NCBI GenBank assembly: GCA_019059635.1
Contig: JAGVRJ010000005.1
Location: 682,001-746,000 of the forward strand
Direction of reading: 5' to 3'
Length of the DNA: 64,000 nt
From: Proales similis
Taxonomy: Eukaryota; Rotifera; Eurotatoria; Ploima; Proalidae
Positions within the stretch are counted from its first letter, which is position 1, and every line of letters begins with the position of its first letter. The position numbers and the translations under genes were made by a program. Below the pieces are notes generated by a model. That model made no database searches. It saw nothing but the letters and a program-made list of their open reading frames with translations, and was not told where the DNA came from. Positions 44,801-57,063 of the stretch are shown piece after piece.

Positions 44801-47800
44801 TGTAAAACTTTCTCTCAAAACCGTGTCAGTTTAAGAACCGTGCGAGAAACAAACCTTTTGATTGCATTTTTCGCAGTTGTAGGCGTTTTGTCCATCCAAA
44901 AGTTCGTCTTTAACAAACTGGGCCAGCGAGCCTTCCAGATTCTCTGCCTTTACCGATAAGTTAAGCGCCAAGAAGGCCTCTTTTCGCTCATAACTTGAAT
45001 CCAGAAAAATTGATTCAATTGATTTGTGACAGAAAAGAGTGCTCACTCACCGATGAGGACAATCCTTGCAAATAAACTGGTTGGAGAAGGTGCCTTCGAA
45101 AAAGGCCTTGAAAACGGGCTCTTTGTTAATCGACTTGAGGAACTCGTCGACTTGGTCAGTGAGCGATATGAAAAAGTCGAACGCGTCTTGTTGCTCTCTG
45201 ATGTTTATCTCTTGGCCCCAGAGCCTGAACGCCTTCCAAAATGCTTCGGGTACAAAATACTCGCATTTGCTCTCCTTCAAATGCGCGAACACGCTCTGCA
45301 GCTGCCAGAACACCGTATTCTTGTCTAAATCGTCGTCAATTGCCAACAATTTGTCGGACACGCCCGGTATGGCGAACAGCTGCTGCAGCACCGCGTTCAT
45401 ATAGCATGTGGCACCTCCGTTCTTAAGGCCAACGTAGCCAGACGGGGCGCGCTCAGTCACCACTGGGCTTATGTTCCATTCTGTCATCAAATGTTGATTT
45501 TTCACATGGTGAAACGAACGCAGATACGTGCAAATGTTGCTGTGATTTTTTATGCAGTTTCTCGCCAGCTCTTTAATCAGACCAAAGGCGGCTAGCCGAC
45601 TGCTAACACTCGAGCAGTAGGGCTCAATAGATGCCTCGCTCTTGCCATTCGAGCTGGTCAGAACACTTGCGGCCGGAAACAAGTAATTGTGAACTAGATT
45701 TGAGATAAGCTCGTCGCCAGTGTCTGCCTTTGGAGCAGTCTCACAAGTGAGCAATGCTCGTGTCAAGTTCAGGTGGCCGGTGAGCATCACGTTGTCTAAA
45801 TGCTCAAGTGATTGCGTGGGCGTGAAGCTGTTGAACCAATTTATCTCGTGCGAAAGCATTTTGCCCAATTCAATCGAATAGGCGGTCTGTTCGTCAATCT
45901 TCATTCGTTCGATTAGAGCGCATCGAAGGTTGAAATATTGCGCCGACTGAGAAATGAGCCTTTGCGTTGAGCGACGGGTAACGCTTGAATTCAGCCACAA
46001 GGGCAGACGAGCACGTACGATCAGTCGGATGAGATGCTCTTTGCATTTTAGACCGTCCGGCTCAATATGGCTGAGCTGGAGCAGAAAGCGTTCGGTCAAG
46101 CCGCGAACTTCTTCTGACACCGAGCCAATCACTACATCCAATATGCAGTCATTGAACACTCGTGTATTAAAGATTATTGGCAAGCAGTCTTTTCTGTGCT
46201 GTAAAAAGCAAGCGATTAGTTCAATTGCTTTTGAGGCGATTTTCACATCCTTGGCTGTGACTGTTTTCTGTTTGATGCACACGCCTGCTTGAAGAGTGCT
46301 TACGGAGCCGGACGGTGACAACTGGTAGGCGATCGGAGTCTCGCTAGAATCGGCGCTGCTTGTACTGAAATTGCTCTCTGTGCTCATTCTCACATTGGGT
46401 ATGAAGAACTTCACCTCTTTGGTAACACTGCTTGCGTTAGCATCTGTTTCTTGGCCGCTTGCAGTCGCCAGGACTTTAGGTTCAATCTGTTTGGGCTCCG
46501 AGTCGATTTTGAACAATTGACTTTGACCAAACACATTTGAGCTGCAGGTTATATTTTCGACTCGGCCACTCGAAGCCACATTCTCGGCCGAAGTGTTGTA
46601 GTTTAGCTTTGAGTTGAACGCGTCGCTGATCGAAGCCGTAGACGATGTGTTTGACGCCTGAGAGTATCCGAAACGAAGATTTCCGGCCGATGCAGCCCAG
46701 AATATGCGCAACAGCTGAATGACAAGATCGCAGACGTCGACCGCAGGCATTCGCTCCAGAACTCTGCTTGAATCCGCTTTCTCTTCTCCAAATTTGATTG
46801 CTTGAATGCTCTCTGTCTGAACAGATTGCGGACTGAAGCTCATGTTGCAGTTGCTTATCATCGAGGGAGTGATTGTCTTTTTGGCGCACGTGTTTATGGG
46901 CTCAGTTGCAGGCCGTTTGTGAGAAGAGCTGCTGCTGGCCACTGTTAAATTAGTGCTCGGCTCGAGCGGATAAATTGATTTGAAGAAGATAAGCCGCAAG
47001 AGCTGCAACAAAAGCGCATAAAGCTCTTGTAAAATCTCGTAGTCATTCACGTCATTGGTGCCCAGGTTTTCCATTTTAAGGAGAGAAACAAGAACTGCGA
47101 GGCCGTTGGCTCTTAAAAAATCGTTCTGAAATGCGATCGCATTCTGCTGCACAAGGTTATCGTCTGAGTATGGAACCAGTTTGTTGCATAGGGCTTCCAA
47201 ATTGTACAAGATACGCTGAATTGGCAACGAGCTGTCAAAAAACGCACCAAGGTCACCTGCCGACTCGACCAGGGCCGGGGCAGTAGATGCAGCCGTGGCC
47301 GTTTGCTCATTCATCGGCGTCAACAGGTTCTGCTCAGCCTGGTATTTTTCCAGAATTCTCTCATCTTTAAGAAAATTCGATTTCAAAATTGAATGCGCTT
47401 GAGGAGTAGACGGAGTAGACAAAGACGACGCGCCCTGGTTCATTGAACGACTGCGTCCAAGGTCACCGCGACTTGGACTTATCTCGATTATCGAAGACGT
47501 AGAAGGCGATCTAACCAGTGATGAGCGGCTGCTCTCTTTTCTGCTTAGACCAGAAGCCGCCGCTGCTGCCGCAAACGACGGGGTGCTTGGTCCCAGAGTT
47601 TGCGACAGATACTTGCTTACGGACGATTCAAACGCGTCCAGTAATCTCGGATTGGTTGGAATGAGTTTGAGAATGTTCCTCACGCGCCGCTTTAGTCTCG
47701 TCTCACCCAGCGTCTCCAAATATTTGAGCAATTCGAATGTGGAGGCGTTCTCAGCGATCATTACGCCCGGATAAGTTTTCTCCTGCTCTGGGTCGACTCG

Positions 47801-50800
47801 GGCGGCCAGAGAGAACGTCGACTCCTTCACCGGCGTCTGATTCAATGATGCCGGGTAAGAGGAGGCAATTTTAACGTTCAATTGCTGCAATCCGTCTATT
47901 CCTAGCGCTTCGAGCGATTTGCTCTCGTTCATTTGGGACAGAAGCTTTTCGTTACAGTAAATTTGAACGTTTGCCGCTGAAGTGCCAAGCGATTGAGAAA
48001 TCTGCTGCCTGAGTCGAGCGAGAGTGTCATTGCTACAAGCGAATAGTTTGATCGACTCCCGAAGCTCGCATCCGATTGAAATCACAAACGACTCGCCTTT
48101 AAATGAGCAGTAATGAGGCGGAACGGTTCGGCCCAAAGTTGGACTCTCCTCCGCTATTGTTATGTAGTATTCAGTGACCATTAGAACCCGGTCGAGCGAT
48201 TTGAGCACTTTGGGCCGACTCAAGGAAGGCTGGCACCGTTCGGCTTTCTTTCTCATGCTCTCATCATCACAATTGCCGAATTCAATTTTGAACGCATCTC
48301 TAAGATCTTGCGTTATTTGCTCAGAGCTGAGAGTGGCCAGAATTGAATTTAAATGTTGATTGCACTCGTCCATGAACCGTTTGTGCAGCTGGACTACATC
48401 ACGTTTGAGCTTGAGCGCCACTTTCTCGAGTGAGATGTCGAGCAGGAATTTGCTGGCCAAATCTGCGATCGCCTCGTCGTCCACATTGAGAATCACGTCC
48501 CATAAATAGTCGAGGCCGGTGAGGTCAAGATTCTCGACCACAAAGTAATCAATGTCGCTGCGGATCTGAATTTTGTTCTCTTGTTCGTTGACGCGTAAAA
48601 AGTAAAGTTTAAAGCACTCGTAGCCTTTTTGGCTGAGTGTGGTAGGCTCAAGTTTTAAAATTTGCTTCTTGAACATGTCCGATCGCGTGTCCTCATTTAG
48701 GTCCAGAATGCAGTCAATGAACCATTCGAACGCGACCTGCTTGTCCCAGTCGTTTGAATATCTGCTGTCGACCAATATGCTCCAAATGTCTTGGGCGCGG
48801 GCCAACGCCAAATAAATGTTTCCTTCTTTAAGAACGAACCTGATTAGATTGAGATGGGATCGAATGACCTCTTCGTGGGTGAATATGTCGTCGACCAAGC
48901 TCAAGTGATCGAATCTAGAACCTCGGAGTCGCGCTCTCTCAAAGCCGTTTGTGAGTGCTTGCAGTAGACTTGTGCATAGCGCCTTCAGCATTGGTATCAC
49001 ACGCTGGTCCAGCACCTCTTTGAGCGCTTTGCTCGAGCTCTTCTGGTACGAGCTCAGAATTTCGTACAAGTGACGCAGTGAAGCGCTCGCTATTGCCGCG
49101 CCCGGATGCTTCTCTATGTCGTCAAAGCACTTGCCTACATACGTTGATTTGAACGACGAGTCGCGAACAAAACGTCCGCCGTTGAGAACACTCAAATGTT
49201 CACTATAAATCTGTGAAAGCAGCTGTTTTGAGAGGCCGTCGTAGTTTTTCAGCTCCCAGAGTGCCTCCAGCATTCTAGAGTAGATCTCTGACCTTTTAGC
49301 CTCGCGTCCGATCATTCCGAGCAAATTGACTAGCTTGTCGTGTAGCTTGAATTCAGAATCTCGCCACGTCTCGTTTATCTGCTTGAGAAGGTAGTCGAGC
49401 TGGACTGTGTTGAATTTGGTGGCGGCCATTCCAATAATCACATGCAAATTGTCCACTATCGGAATGGGCTTGTTATACTAAATAGGGCGCCGATTAATCA
49501 CCTCTGTCTGGTTCTGATTCTCTCCAACTCACTTGCATGTTCCACAGGTTTTTAATTTCGTCGTTTGTTATCCTGTCGCCTATAAACTCGACCATAATCT
49601 TTATTTTGTCACAGTACTGACTCTGATCGATGCTGCCTTGAGTGAAAACGGCAAACGTCAAGAGCAAATTAAAACAATTTTACTGATTTCTTACTTTCAA
49701 CGGCCAACGAGAGTAGTTTCTTTGACACTATCCAGTCGCGTAAGACGTCTTCTCTTAGATTGGCTTTTTTGGCGCTGTTCTCCGCGGCGTCGATCAGTTT
49801 GCATATCTTTTGGCGTGACAATACGGAAAATCCAGAGAACTTTGGCACGAACGATTTTCTCCTACTTCTTTGAGCGAGTTCATTTTTGCGTTGAAATGCG
49901 GAAACTCGAGCATTCTGTAGACAACTTCAAGGTGAAGCAGATGAAACGATTCAAGATCGTGCGGCCAAAAGTGAACGCTCAATTTTTTCAGAGTATTCAA
50001 CAGCTCGAACACTTTGCCCATTGCCTTGATTCAGCCATTTTAGCCATTTTGCTTCGATCGGACTCGCTTCACAGCTCGGAGCTCACCTTGTCTTTTAAGT
50101 CTTCCGAATTCAGCCCTTTCACTTTGTCGATTATTTTGGCACACGGCTCGCGTAGCATGCCCTCGACTAAATTGGCGTCGAGAAACTCGCCACATGTCGC
50201 CAGTGGTTTTAGAAGTAAATTAATGTGCTTCGATGGACGGCAGAGAATTGAAACCAAAGTAATTCAAATATCAAAGACGACCTACACGAATGTCTGTGCT
50301 GTTGTCTAATTGCCTCCTTAAGCCCTCGAATCCTTTGTTTAAGCCAAACTTTTTCATTTTTAGTCGATATTCGCTGAGCGTTCGCTTTTTCCAGCAGCCT
50401 TTACCAGATTGACAAGTGTACGCAACCAGCCAAAAGTTGATTGGTCCGGGCTAAAGCATTCTGGCAGCTGACCGAAATTCTCTTCGAATTCGCTTTTGCT
50501 CCATTCTTTGTACTGATTCTTGGATTGGAACACCGAGTCTGGATTGAATATCTGAAGAAATGCTATTGATTGCATAAATGGGTAGACAAGCGTGGATCGT
50601 TCATTACTAAATTGAGAGTTTTGAGGAGGACATCTGAAATAGGTTGAGGCTGATTGATCAAAAGGGCCAATAGCTCGGTTGCCAAGCAAGTCATGTCAAA
50701 GACTCCGCTCTGAATCTCAGCATTCCACCTGTTGACTGGCGAGGAGTCGAGCAGCTATTTCGCGAGTGTTAAGTTTAACTCGAAGTATTCAAACAGTTCT

Positions 50801-51415
50801 GGCCCACTTTTCGGTAGACTTCGGGAAGCGTGTGCTCAATGAAGCGGCAGCAGTCCTGATTCGAGTCGGCCAAACCTGTTGGCGCATTTACAGGACGAAT
50901 TGGAATGAAATAAAAAACAAATCTTCTCAACCTTCTTGGACGAGAGCAATCGAGGACCTCAGAAGTCGATCTAGCCATTCGCCTTTCTTGTACGGTATTG
51001 ACCAATTGTCGACAAATAAACTATTCTCAAGCTGAATCAAACAATCATACGGAAATATCAGCGGATTCGTGTCGGCTTCGCTTGCTTCCTTAGATCGACC
51101 GAGCATTAAGAAAGCAGGCACCGGTTAGCAAGCTGAGAAGAAGAGTTCATAAACATGACTTGGTCATACTTCGCTCGACTCTCTATTCAACTCGTTCTCG
51201 TTCGGATAAGTCATGATCACTTCGTTGTCGTCCAGATGCTTGCGTCTAGTTGATCTGGGCAATTTTTCGTTGGTCAGAATTGTGACTGCTTCGTTGATGT
51301 CGTTCTTGGCTATCATCAATGCCTCCCTGATTTCGGCCTCGTCACAGAAACCCATTCCTTTAAGAAGCTCGACACAGCCCTCCGAGTTTTCAGTGCCTCC
51401 AAAATCGGTGTCCAT
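41856..51415 (-). CDS. USP24: Ubiquitin carboxyl-terminal hydrolase 24
   Basis: A 9.6-kb gene of roughly 20 exons. One central exon of about 4.4 kb (within 45047-49456) is flanked by small exons with 50-70-nt introns. Not every splice site was resolved; length is estimated at about 2,700-2,800 residues. The N-terminal exon (51170-51415) holds a UBA domain (LLKGMGFCDEAEIREALMIA). Helical-repeat sequence and a Ser-rich linker follow. The USP catalytic domain has the Cys box GLKNGGATCYMN (catalytic Cys codon 45404-45406) and the His box VVHSGQANAGHYYSF (His codon 44503-44505). UBA plus late USP domain plus long helical C-terminus is the USP24 layout; USP9X and USP34 lack the N-terminal UBA. The last exon ends at a TAA at 41856. 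Confidence 0.88.
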
Positions 51416-52605
51416 TGTTGACTCTCTTTATCAATTCAAATTTCATTATAATATCAAAAAACAAATAGCCCAAATTCAGCAGAAAACTAGACATTTACAT
51501 GTACACACACACAGACACTCGTAGAACATACAATGTGATCTGTCACTCGCTTTTGATCTCTCTCTCTCTCTCTCTCTGTCTTTCCAGTCGGCACTGAGCC
51601 AGAGCCATTCGTCAAGAATTAAAAATTTTCAACTCACACATGCGCTCCGGCCAGAGCGCATAATAGCTCTATATGTAAGAGATGTTTAAGAGAGAAAAAA
51701 TATTAAATTGATTAGAGCAAATCACAGCATATTACTCCGCCTTTTAGGTCTATGCGCTAATTTGAATTCGGCTCTCCATAATAACGTCATAGTCTTTGAG
51801 ACAAGTTTTCCACAACCAGGGCCTCATCCTAAATTTTACTTAGATTTGAATCGTAAGCGGCCAAAGTTTTGTTTTTCTCTCCCGCTCTCCCACCTCCAGT
51901 CCCGCTTTTCTCTCTCTCTCTTGTTTAATTTCTCGTCCTATTCTAACTCATTATTACGTGTTGCTCAGCTTCAGTGCTGTTGCCTGGATATTCGTACAAA
52001 ACGCATGAATTGTTGGCTGACATTCGAAATCTACACATTTAGAAGACTACACTACACATTTAGGCTGCCTTTTGCTTCACCACTTCTTCGTTGCTTGGTC
52101 TTGTTTGCTCTATTTTTAAATCGAAATTTTAAATATCCCAGTAGGAGGCCAGACAAGACATATTCTTTTAATAGCCAACAAGATCGATTAAACATGATTA
52201 GCTCGATCGATTAATTATTTGATTCTAGTTCGCATGTCTGGAAACCTAGCTCAGCTCTTGTTCAGTTAGCCCTGTTGACTCCAAATTTCTTTTCATTTTT
52301 GCCCCCTTTTTTTTATTTTACTTAGCATATAATGAGCGCATAATTGATCAGCATAAGTTAACAAAAAAGGGGCTCGCACTGACTTACCGTGCGAGAGTTG
52401 CATTCGCTATCGTGCCCATCATTTTGATGTCTATTTGAAGCGTTCTAAAAACATCGCTCGGCTCTGTTTACATACGAATCTTATTTCCGCCTTATGTCTA
52501 GATATTTGACACAAACAGTGGTTGTGATGCCGCTTGGAATGAGAAGCTCGTGCATGTAACCATCTTGGACAAGCCCTGAGAGCGCCAAAGATTCAGCTGA
52601 GTGCG
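51416..52605. other. Divergent intergenic region, USP24 / MFSD14
   Basis: 1.2 kb between divergent starts. It contains a CT microsatellite (about 51557-51576) and further pyrimidine-rich stretches near 51885-51925. An open frame at 51708-52214 has no domain, odd composition and no start context. No RNA gene was found. Confidence 0.45.
51557..51576. repeat. CT microsatellite
   Basis: About ten TC units upstream of USP24. Confidence 0.75.
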
Positions 52606-54903
52606 ATGCTTAACGCAGAAAAGATAAATCTAACAGAAGTCGATGAAGAATCAAGAGAGAACATGACGAATCGGAAACGATCAATTAGCTTGCGTCCGCC
52701 AGTCAAGCCGAGCAATTTCATGCTTGGCGGCATTGGCAAGCCCAGTTTCATTCATGCACTCGTCGTCATTTTCCTTGAGTTCTTTGCCTGGGGCCTCCTA
52801 ACTGATCAGGCTATCACGGTAAGCACTCTCCGAGTCTCTTAAACTACCTCGCCTATAAACTCGCTCACTTGATTTTGTGACATTCAATCATTCGTCTCAT
52901 CTTAAAGGTGTTGAATGAAACCTTTCCGGACAGCACGTTTTTGGCGAACGGTCTTATTCAAGGTCTTAAGGTATGCCTTATTCACTAGTTACATGTTGAA
53001 GCCGAACTAAGAGCGATACAAAGGGCATTCTGTCATTTCTCAGCGCACCTTGCATCGGTGCTATGTCAGATATCTGGGGCCGTAAGGTCTTCCTTATAAT
53101 CACAGTGCTTTTCACCTGTTTGCCGATACCGTTGATGCGAATAAACACAATGTGGTACTTTGCCATGATAAGTATAAGCGGCCTATTCGCAGTCACGTTC
53201 AGCGTAGTCTTCGCCTATGTTGCGGACGTGACTGAGGAAAGCAGTAGAACGACCGCTTACGGTCTGGTAAGCTAATTACCGCCCCTGATCTGTGCCAGGC
53301 GAATGCCTTTCACTCTGGAAAACAAGGTATCTGCCACATTTGCCGCAAGCCTCATCACCAGTCCGGCGCTCGGGTCATATTTAAGCCGCTTTTACAGTGA
53401 AAATTTTGTTATAGCGTTGGCTTCGGCCATCGCACTTTTCGATCTGCTATTCATTCTGATCGCAGTGCCCGAATCATTGCCAGAGCCAATTCGAGAGCGT
53501 TCCAAATCAATATCGTGGGAGAACATTGATCCATTCAAAGTGAGTTCCATCTCTCGCCGCTTCAAAGAGCGTTTTTCTCACTCGAAATCAAGTCGCTAAA
53601 AAACATATTCTCCGATCGGACAATAACCCTGCTTTGTATTGCTGTGTTTTTGTCCTATTTACCCGAGGCTGGTCAATATTCTTGCTTTTTCGTCTATCTC
53701 AAGCTGGTGATCGGATTTTCGCAAGAAGAGGTCGCCTACTACATCGCCTATGTCGGCATATTGTCCTGTATTGCACAAGGCGCCATCCTAGTGATTCTTA
53801 TTCGCTACTTTGGAAGCAAATACAGCATAGTGATTGGCCTGGTGTTTCAAGTTGCTCAGTTGGCAATGTTCGGCTTCGCTGCCCAGCCCTGGCTAATCTG
53901 GCTTGCGGGCCTGCTCGCAGCCATTTCCAGCATTGGCTATCCAGCAATCAGTGCTTTCATCTCAAACCAGTCTCACGCCGATCAACAAGGTCTCTCGCAG
54001 GGCATGGTCACCGGCATTAGGGGCCTATGCAACGGAATCGGGCCCGCACTCTACGGCTTCATATTTTGGATATTCAAAGTGAACCTCAGTGAAGCTAGCT
54101 CACAGCAGCATCACAGTCCGAACGGAACAAGAGTTACCTACGCAAGCACGGTGAGCATTTCTTTTTCGTGGCGCCTGGCGTGCACAAAGACGATTCATTT
54201 TGAAATTATTTTTAGCATTTACTACCCGGTCCGCCGTTTTTGTTCGGCTCGATTCTAGCATTTGCGGCCATACTGGTCATCAATTTGATTCCGTCTGTTT
54301 ACCGCAAGACTATATTCATTAGCTCGAGGAGTAGCAAAGATATGACCAAGGTCAAACTGTCCAATTCATCAGTTGCCTACAATCGCGCTTCGTCGAACTC
54401 TTCGCTGAATCGTCTCAACGACGAAGAGAACCTCTTGTTCGAATGTGAAAATAAAATCGAGCCGCTGCTTGGACTCAATTTAGATGCATATCACGGCTCA
54501 GATGACGAGAACGAGCATTTACTCAAGGAAAACGACCTGATCGGCTTAGAGCCATCTTCCAGCGAGGGGCTCGCTCCTTTCAAGAGATCTGACACGGCCA
54601 AACAAATGGGAATGCTCTATCCGAACACATCTGCAGCCAATCAAGAAGGTAAGCTTGTCCAGCTCTAGAAGCTGCCAAAGTCGCCTAAATAATCGCCGCC
54701 TCCTTTAAGGACTTCACTTGACCAGCAGCTCGATTCTAAAATCATTAAGCAAGACACCTGTGGGTTCGAGCACATTGGAAAATGAGTTTAAGTCCAAGGG
54801 CAGTCAGTCGAATCTTGGCGACTTGAACTTATCGAGCAAAGCCAATCGAAGTCTGGACACCAATCTGTCGATGAAATTCTTCTCAAAAACTAATGTCGAC
54901 TAG
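52606..54903 (+). CDS. MFSD14: MFSD14 (HIAT1)-type major facilitator
   Basis: Seven exons (52606-52818, 52908-52970, 53024-53266, 53327-53539, 53593-54150, 54216-54648, 54710-54903) encode 638 residues. Twelve TM helices are expected. Family signatures: VIFLEFFAWGLLT, FLANGLIQGLKGILSFLSAP, the MFS motif DIWGRKVFL, FAVTFSVVFAYVADVTEE, VSATFAASLITSPALGSYL, AVFLSYLPEAGQYSCFFVYL, GITGIRGLCNGIGPALYGF-like and LPGPPFLFG. The match to vertebrate MFSD14A/B is very close across the TM core. MFSD14 is an orphan solute carrier of Golgi and endosome. The cytosolic C-terminal tail (about 150 residues, Ser/Asn-rich) is longer than in vertebrates. A second possible last exon lies at 55022-55182. Confidence 0.93.
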
Positions 54904-55021
54904 CGTACCTTGCGCACCGCATTATTTCTTACTTAACCAATACGATGCTACTTCCTTTCGTCTAAGAAATTTTCCATCATTGTTCTTTCACTTATTTTCT
55001 CTTTCGTTTTTCCTTCGCAAG

Positions 55022-55182
55022 ACGCAAACGGCCAGAATGTAAAATTTGGCCAATGCTCGAGTTTAAAAGGTGGAGGCGAAGACGACTACGAAAAATCAAG
55101 AGCCAATGACCAACTCAGCTCTGGTCACACCATCTTCTTCGAGTTAAATGCAATTATTCGCTTGTTTAAGAGGCTTATTTAG
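55022..55182 (+). CDS. Candidate alternative last exon of MFSD14
   Basis: After a long pyrimidine tract ending CTTCGCAAG, an open stretch of 161 bp is in the exact phase needed to follow the MFSD14 donor at 54648. It ends in TAG (55180-55182), with AATAAA 10 nt beyond. It would replace the Ser-rich tail of the 54710-54903 exon with a different 53-residue tail (DANGQNVKFG...). Confidence 0.45.
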
Positions 55183-55276
55183 CTGCCGCCGAATAAACTT
55201 TCCCACATAAAACACGTTTCTTCGTTTGCTTCAATGTTCTCTTGATAGTTCTCTCAAAGCAAACAAACTGCTCTTA

Positions 55277-56029
55277 GCTAAAGCTCTTCAGAATTGTCAG
55301 TTCCAGTTGCCGGATTGGATGCCAAAGCGGTCTCCATCGAGTCAATCACTTGCATTTCAATTCATTAGATTGGAACTTATTGAGGCGAAATCGGCTCTCT
55401 TTTACCTTGGTCAGCACTGCTGTAGTAGAAAGCATATCTGCCAGAGCGTGCCTTATTCGACACGTGTTGCATTACATTTCCTTCTGAATTGAGAAATAAA
55501 ATTCGAGGAATGTAGCTTCCGTCCGGCTGAAAGCGATCTTCGATAGGTTCCTCTTCGTCCTTGTTTGCAACATTTTTTAGCTGCGATGATCAACTCAGAT
55601 TGACTGGCAAGCGATCGCTTACTTCCACATTGACCATGATGAACTTTTCGCTCATTTCGCCAAATTTTAAAGAGTCGCGTAGTAAAGGCTTAAGCTCTTT
55701 AGGATGGAGGCGATAGAGTCGTTGTTTGAGATTTAGACACAGATTTACTCACTCTGACAGGCGCCACACCAAGATTTATGAATGAGAAGGAATATTGGCT
55801 TTTGCTGTGCACGTGCCAGCTCATAAGCATCTTCATAACGAACCCAATTTATTTGCTCACCAAAACCTTTCGAAACAATTCAGCTTTGACAGAATCGGTC
55901 GGGCGCAACCAATATCACTATTTTCCTACCTCTTGCCAATCTGTTCTCCTGATTGGCTTGCGCAGACTCTAGTCCGTGGTTGAGTTGGACGCACAGAAGC
56001 GTGAAAATGGCAATCATAATTGTCGACAT
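55277..56029 (-). CDS. TXNDC12: Thioredoxin domain-containing protein 12 (ERp18/AGR family)
   Basis: Five exons (55930-56029, 55753-55866, 55623-55696, 55406-55580, 55277-55350) encode 178 residues. A signal peptide (STIMIAIFTLLCVQLNHG) leads to the ER-lumenal thioredoxin fold: GFGEQINWVRYEDA, LLIHKSWCGACQKLKPL with the redox-active CGAC, FIMVNVE, FQPDGSYIPRILFLNSEG (cis-Pro loop), and FYYSSADQV. The last residues, SEEL, are a KDEL-type ER-retention signal. The IHKSWCGAC segment matches TXNDC12 exactly as remembered. It is an oxidoreductase for disulfide formation in the secretory pathway. Confidence 0.93.
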
Positions 56030-56170
56030 TTGCTTTTCTTTTCGCTTTTTCCAATTTAAGTAGTCTAGCGACTGGGTTTCTTGATTCAAGGCCAATGGGC
56101 GATTATCTAAGTCGAAAAGTTCTCAAGCCGTTTGAAAATTGAACGATTCAACGCACGTTGTGATTGGATT

Positions 56171-56887
56171 ATGCATTTGCCTAGAATGATAGAATTGAGA
56201 AAAGCAATGAGAGAAGGCCTAGGGAGCCCAAACTCGACTGCCAGTGCCGGGCAAATTGAGTTCTGGAACAGAAAATTCAGCGAACAAGACGAGAACTTCC
56301 TGGTCGCACTTCTCATATCGGCCGCACCGTTTCTGGTCGTCCTTATCGGCATGGTCGTCTTTTCCGTACTCATATCGCAAATATTCTTGGCACACGAACG
56401 CCGTCGAATAGCCAAACGACGCAAGAACATACGAGAGCTGCAGAATTTTCTGACTTTGCTCGAGAGAATCGATGATTCAGAGTTTGACGATGAAAAGATG
56501 CATCTGAGAGAGGAGATCAAACGTTTAGAAGAGAGGCGGCCGAAAAAATCGCACGCAATCATTGCAAAGATATTGAACGATCGCTTTCATCCGGGCAGAC
56601 GGCCTTCAATTGACCACGTAGAAATGGGCTCAGGCTCAGAAGGCTCAATAACCGAAGAGCAATTCTTGAACGCGATCGGTGATTTGGATGATCCCAATCT
56701 GCCGCAGAAATTGGAGGAACTGCTAAAGAATCGTCGATCAAGCTTCAAGAGTGATATTGACTTGAATAATACGGACAAGGAGAAATCGTCAAGACGCGTG
56801 TCGATCATTCAAGAATTGTCTGATCGATTTAAAAACCGAAGCCATGGAAATCTGAGTCAGCAAGCGAACGAGCCGACCAAGGACTGA
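56171..56887 (+). CDS. Unrecognised single-pass membrane protein
   Basis: Single open frame of 238 residues from the ATG at 56171; the frame is open further upstream to about 56132 but without an ATG. A short extracellular or lumenal N-terminus of about 45 residues is followed by one strong TM segment (VALLISAAPFLVVLIGMVVF, about residues 46-73). A basic stop-transfer region (HERRRIAKRRKNIRE), a coiled coil of about 50 residues and a phospho-site-rich tail (RRPSI, RRSSF, SRRVSI) follow. The RRxS sites resemble kinase A-type sites. No signal peptide is seen. No family recognised; a type III membrane scaffold is one guess. Confidence 0.55.
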   Translation: MHLPRMIELRKAMREGLGSPNSTASAGQIEFWNRKFSEQDENFLVALLISAAPFLVVLIGMVVFSVLISQIFLAHERRRIAKRRKNIRELQNFLTLLERIDDSEFDDEKMHLREEIKRLEERRPKKSHAIIAKILNDRFHPGRRPSIDHVEMGSGSEGSITEEQFLNAIGDLDDPNLPQKLEELLKNRRSSFKSDIDLNNTDKEKSSRRVSIIQELSDRFKNRSHGNLSQQANEPTKD

Positions 56888-57063
56888 TTAGATAGTCAGA
56901 AATAATAAATTTCAAATAAACCCGAACTAAATACAATCGACCAGTTTGAATTACAAACTGAAAATTAAAAAGCAAAACAAAAAATTGCTTTATTTGACCG
57001 AATGAAGCGACACAAAATGAACTGATAGAGCCGAAGCATAATAAATTTAATTAAGCTGAAGAA

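Noticed and set aside
51708-52214. 168-codon open frame upstream of MFSD14
   Set aside because: Phe/Leu/Ser/Arg-rich composition from pyrimidine tracts, no domain, no splice context; likely noncoding promoter sequence.
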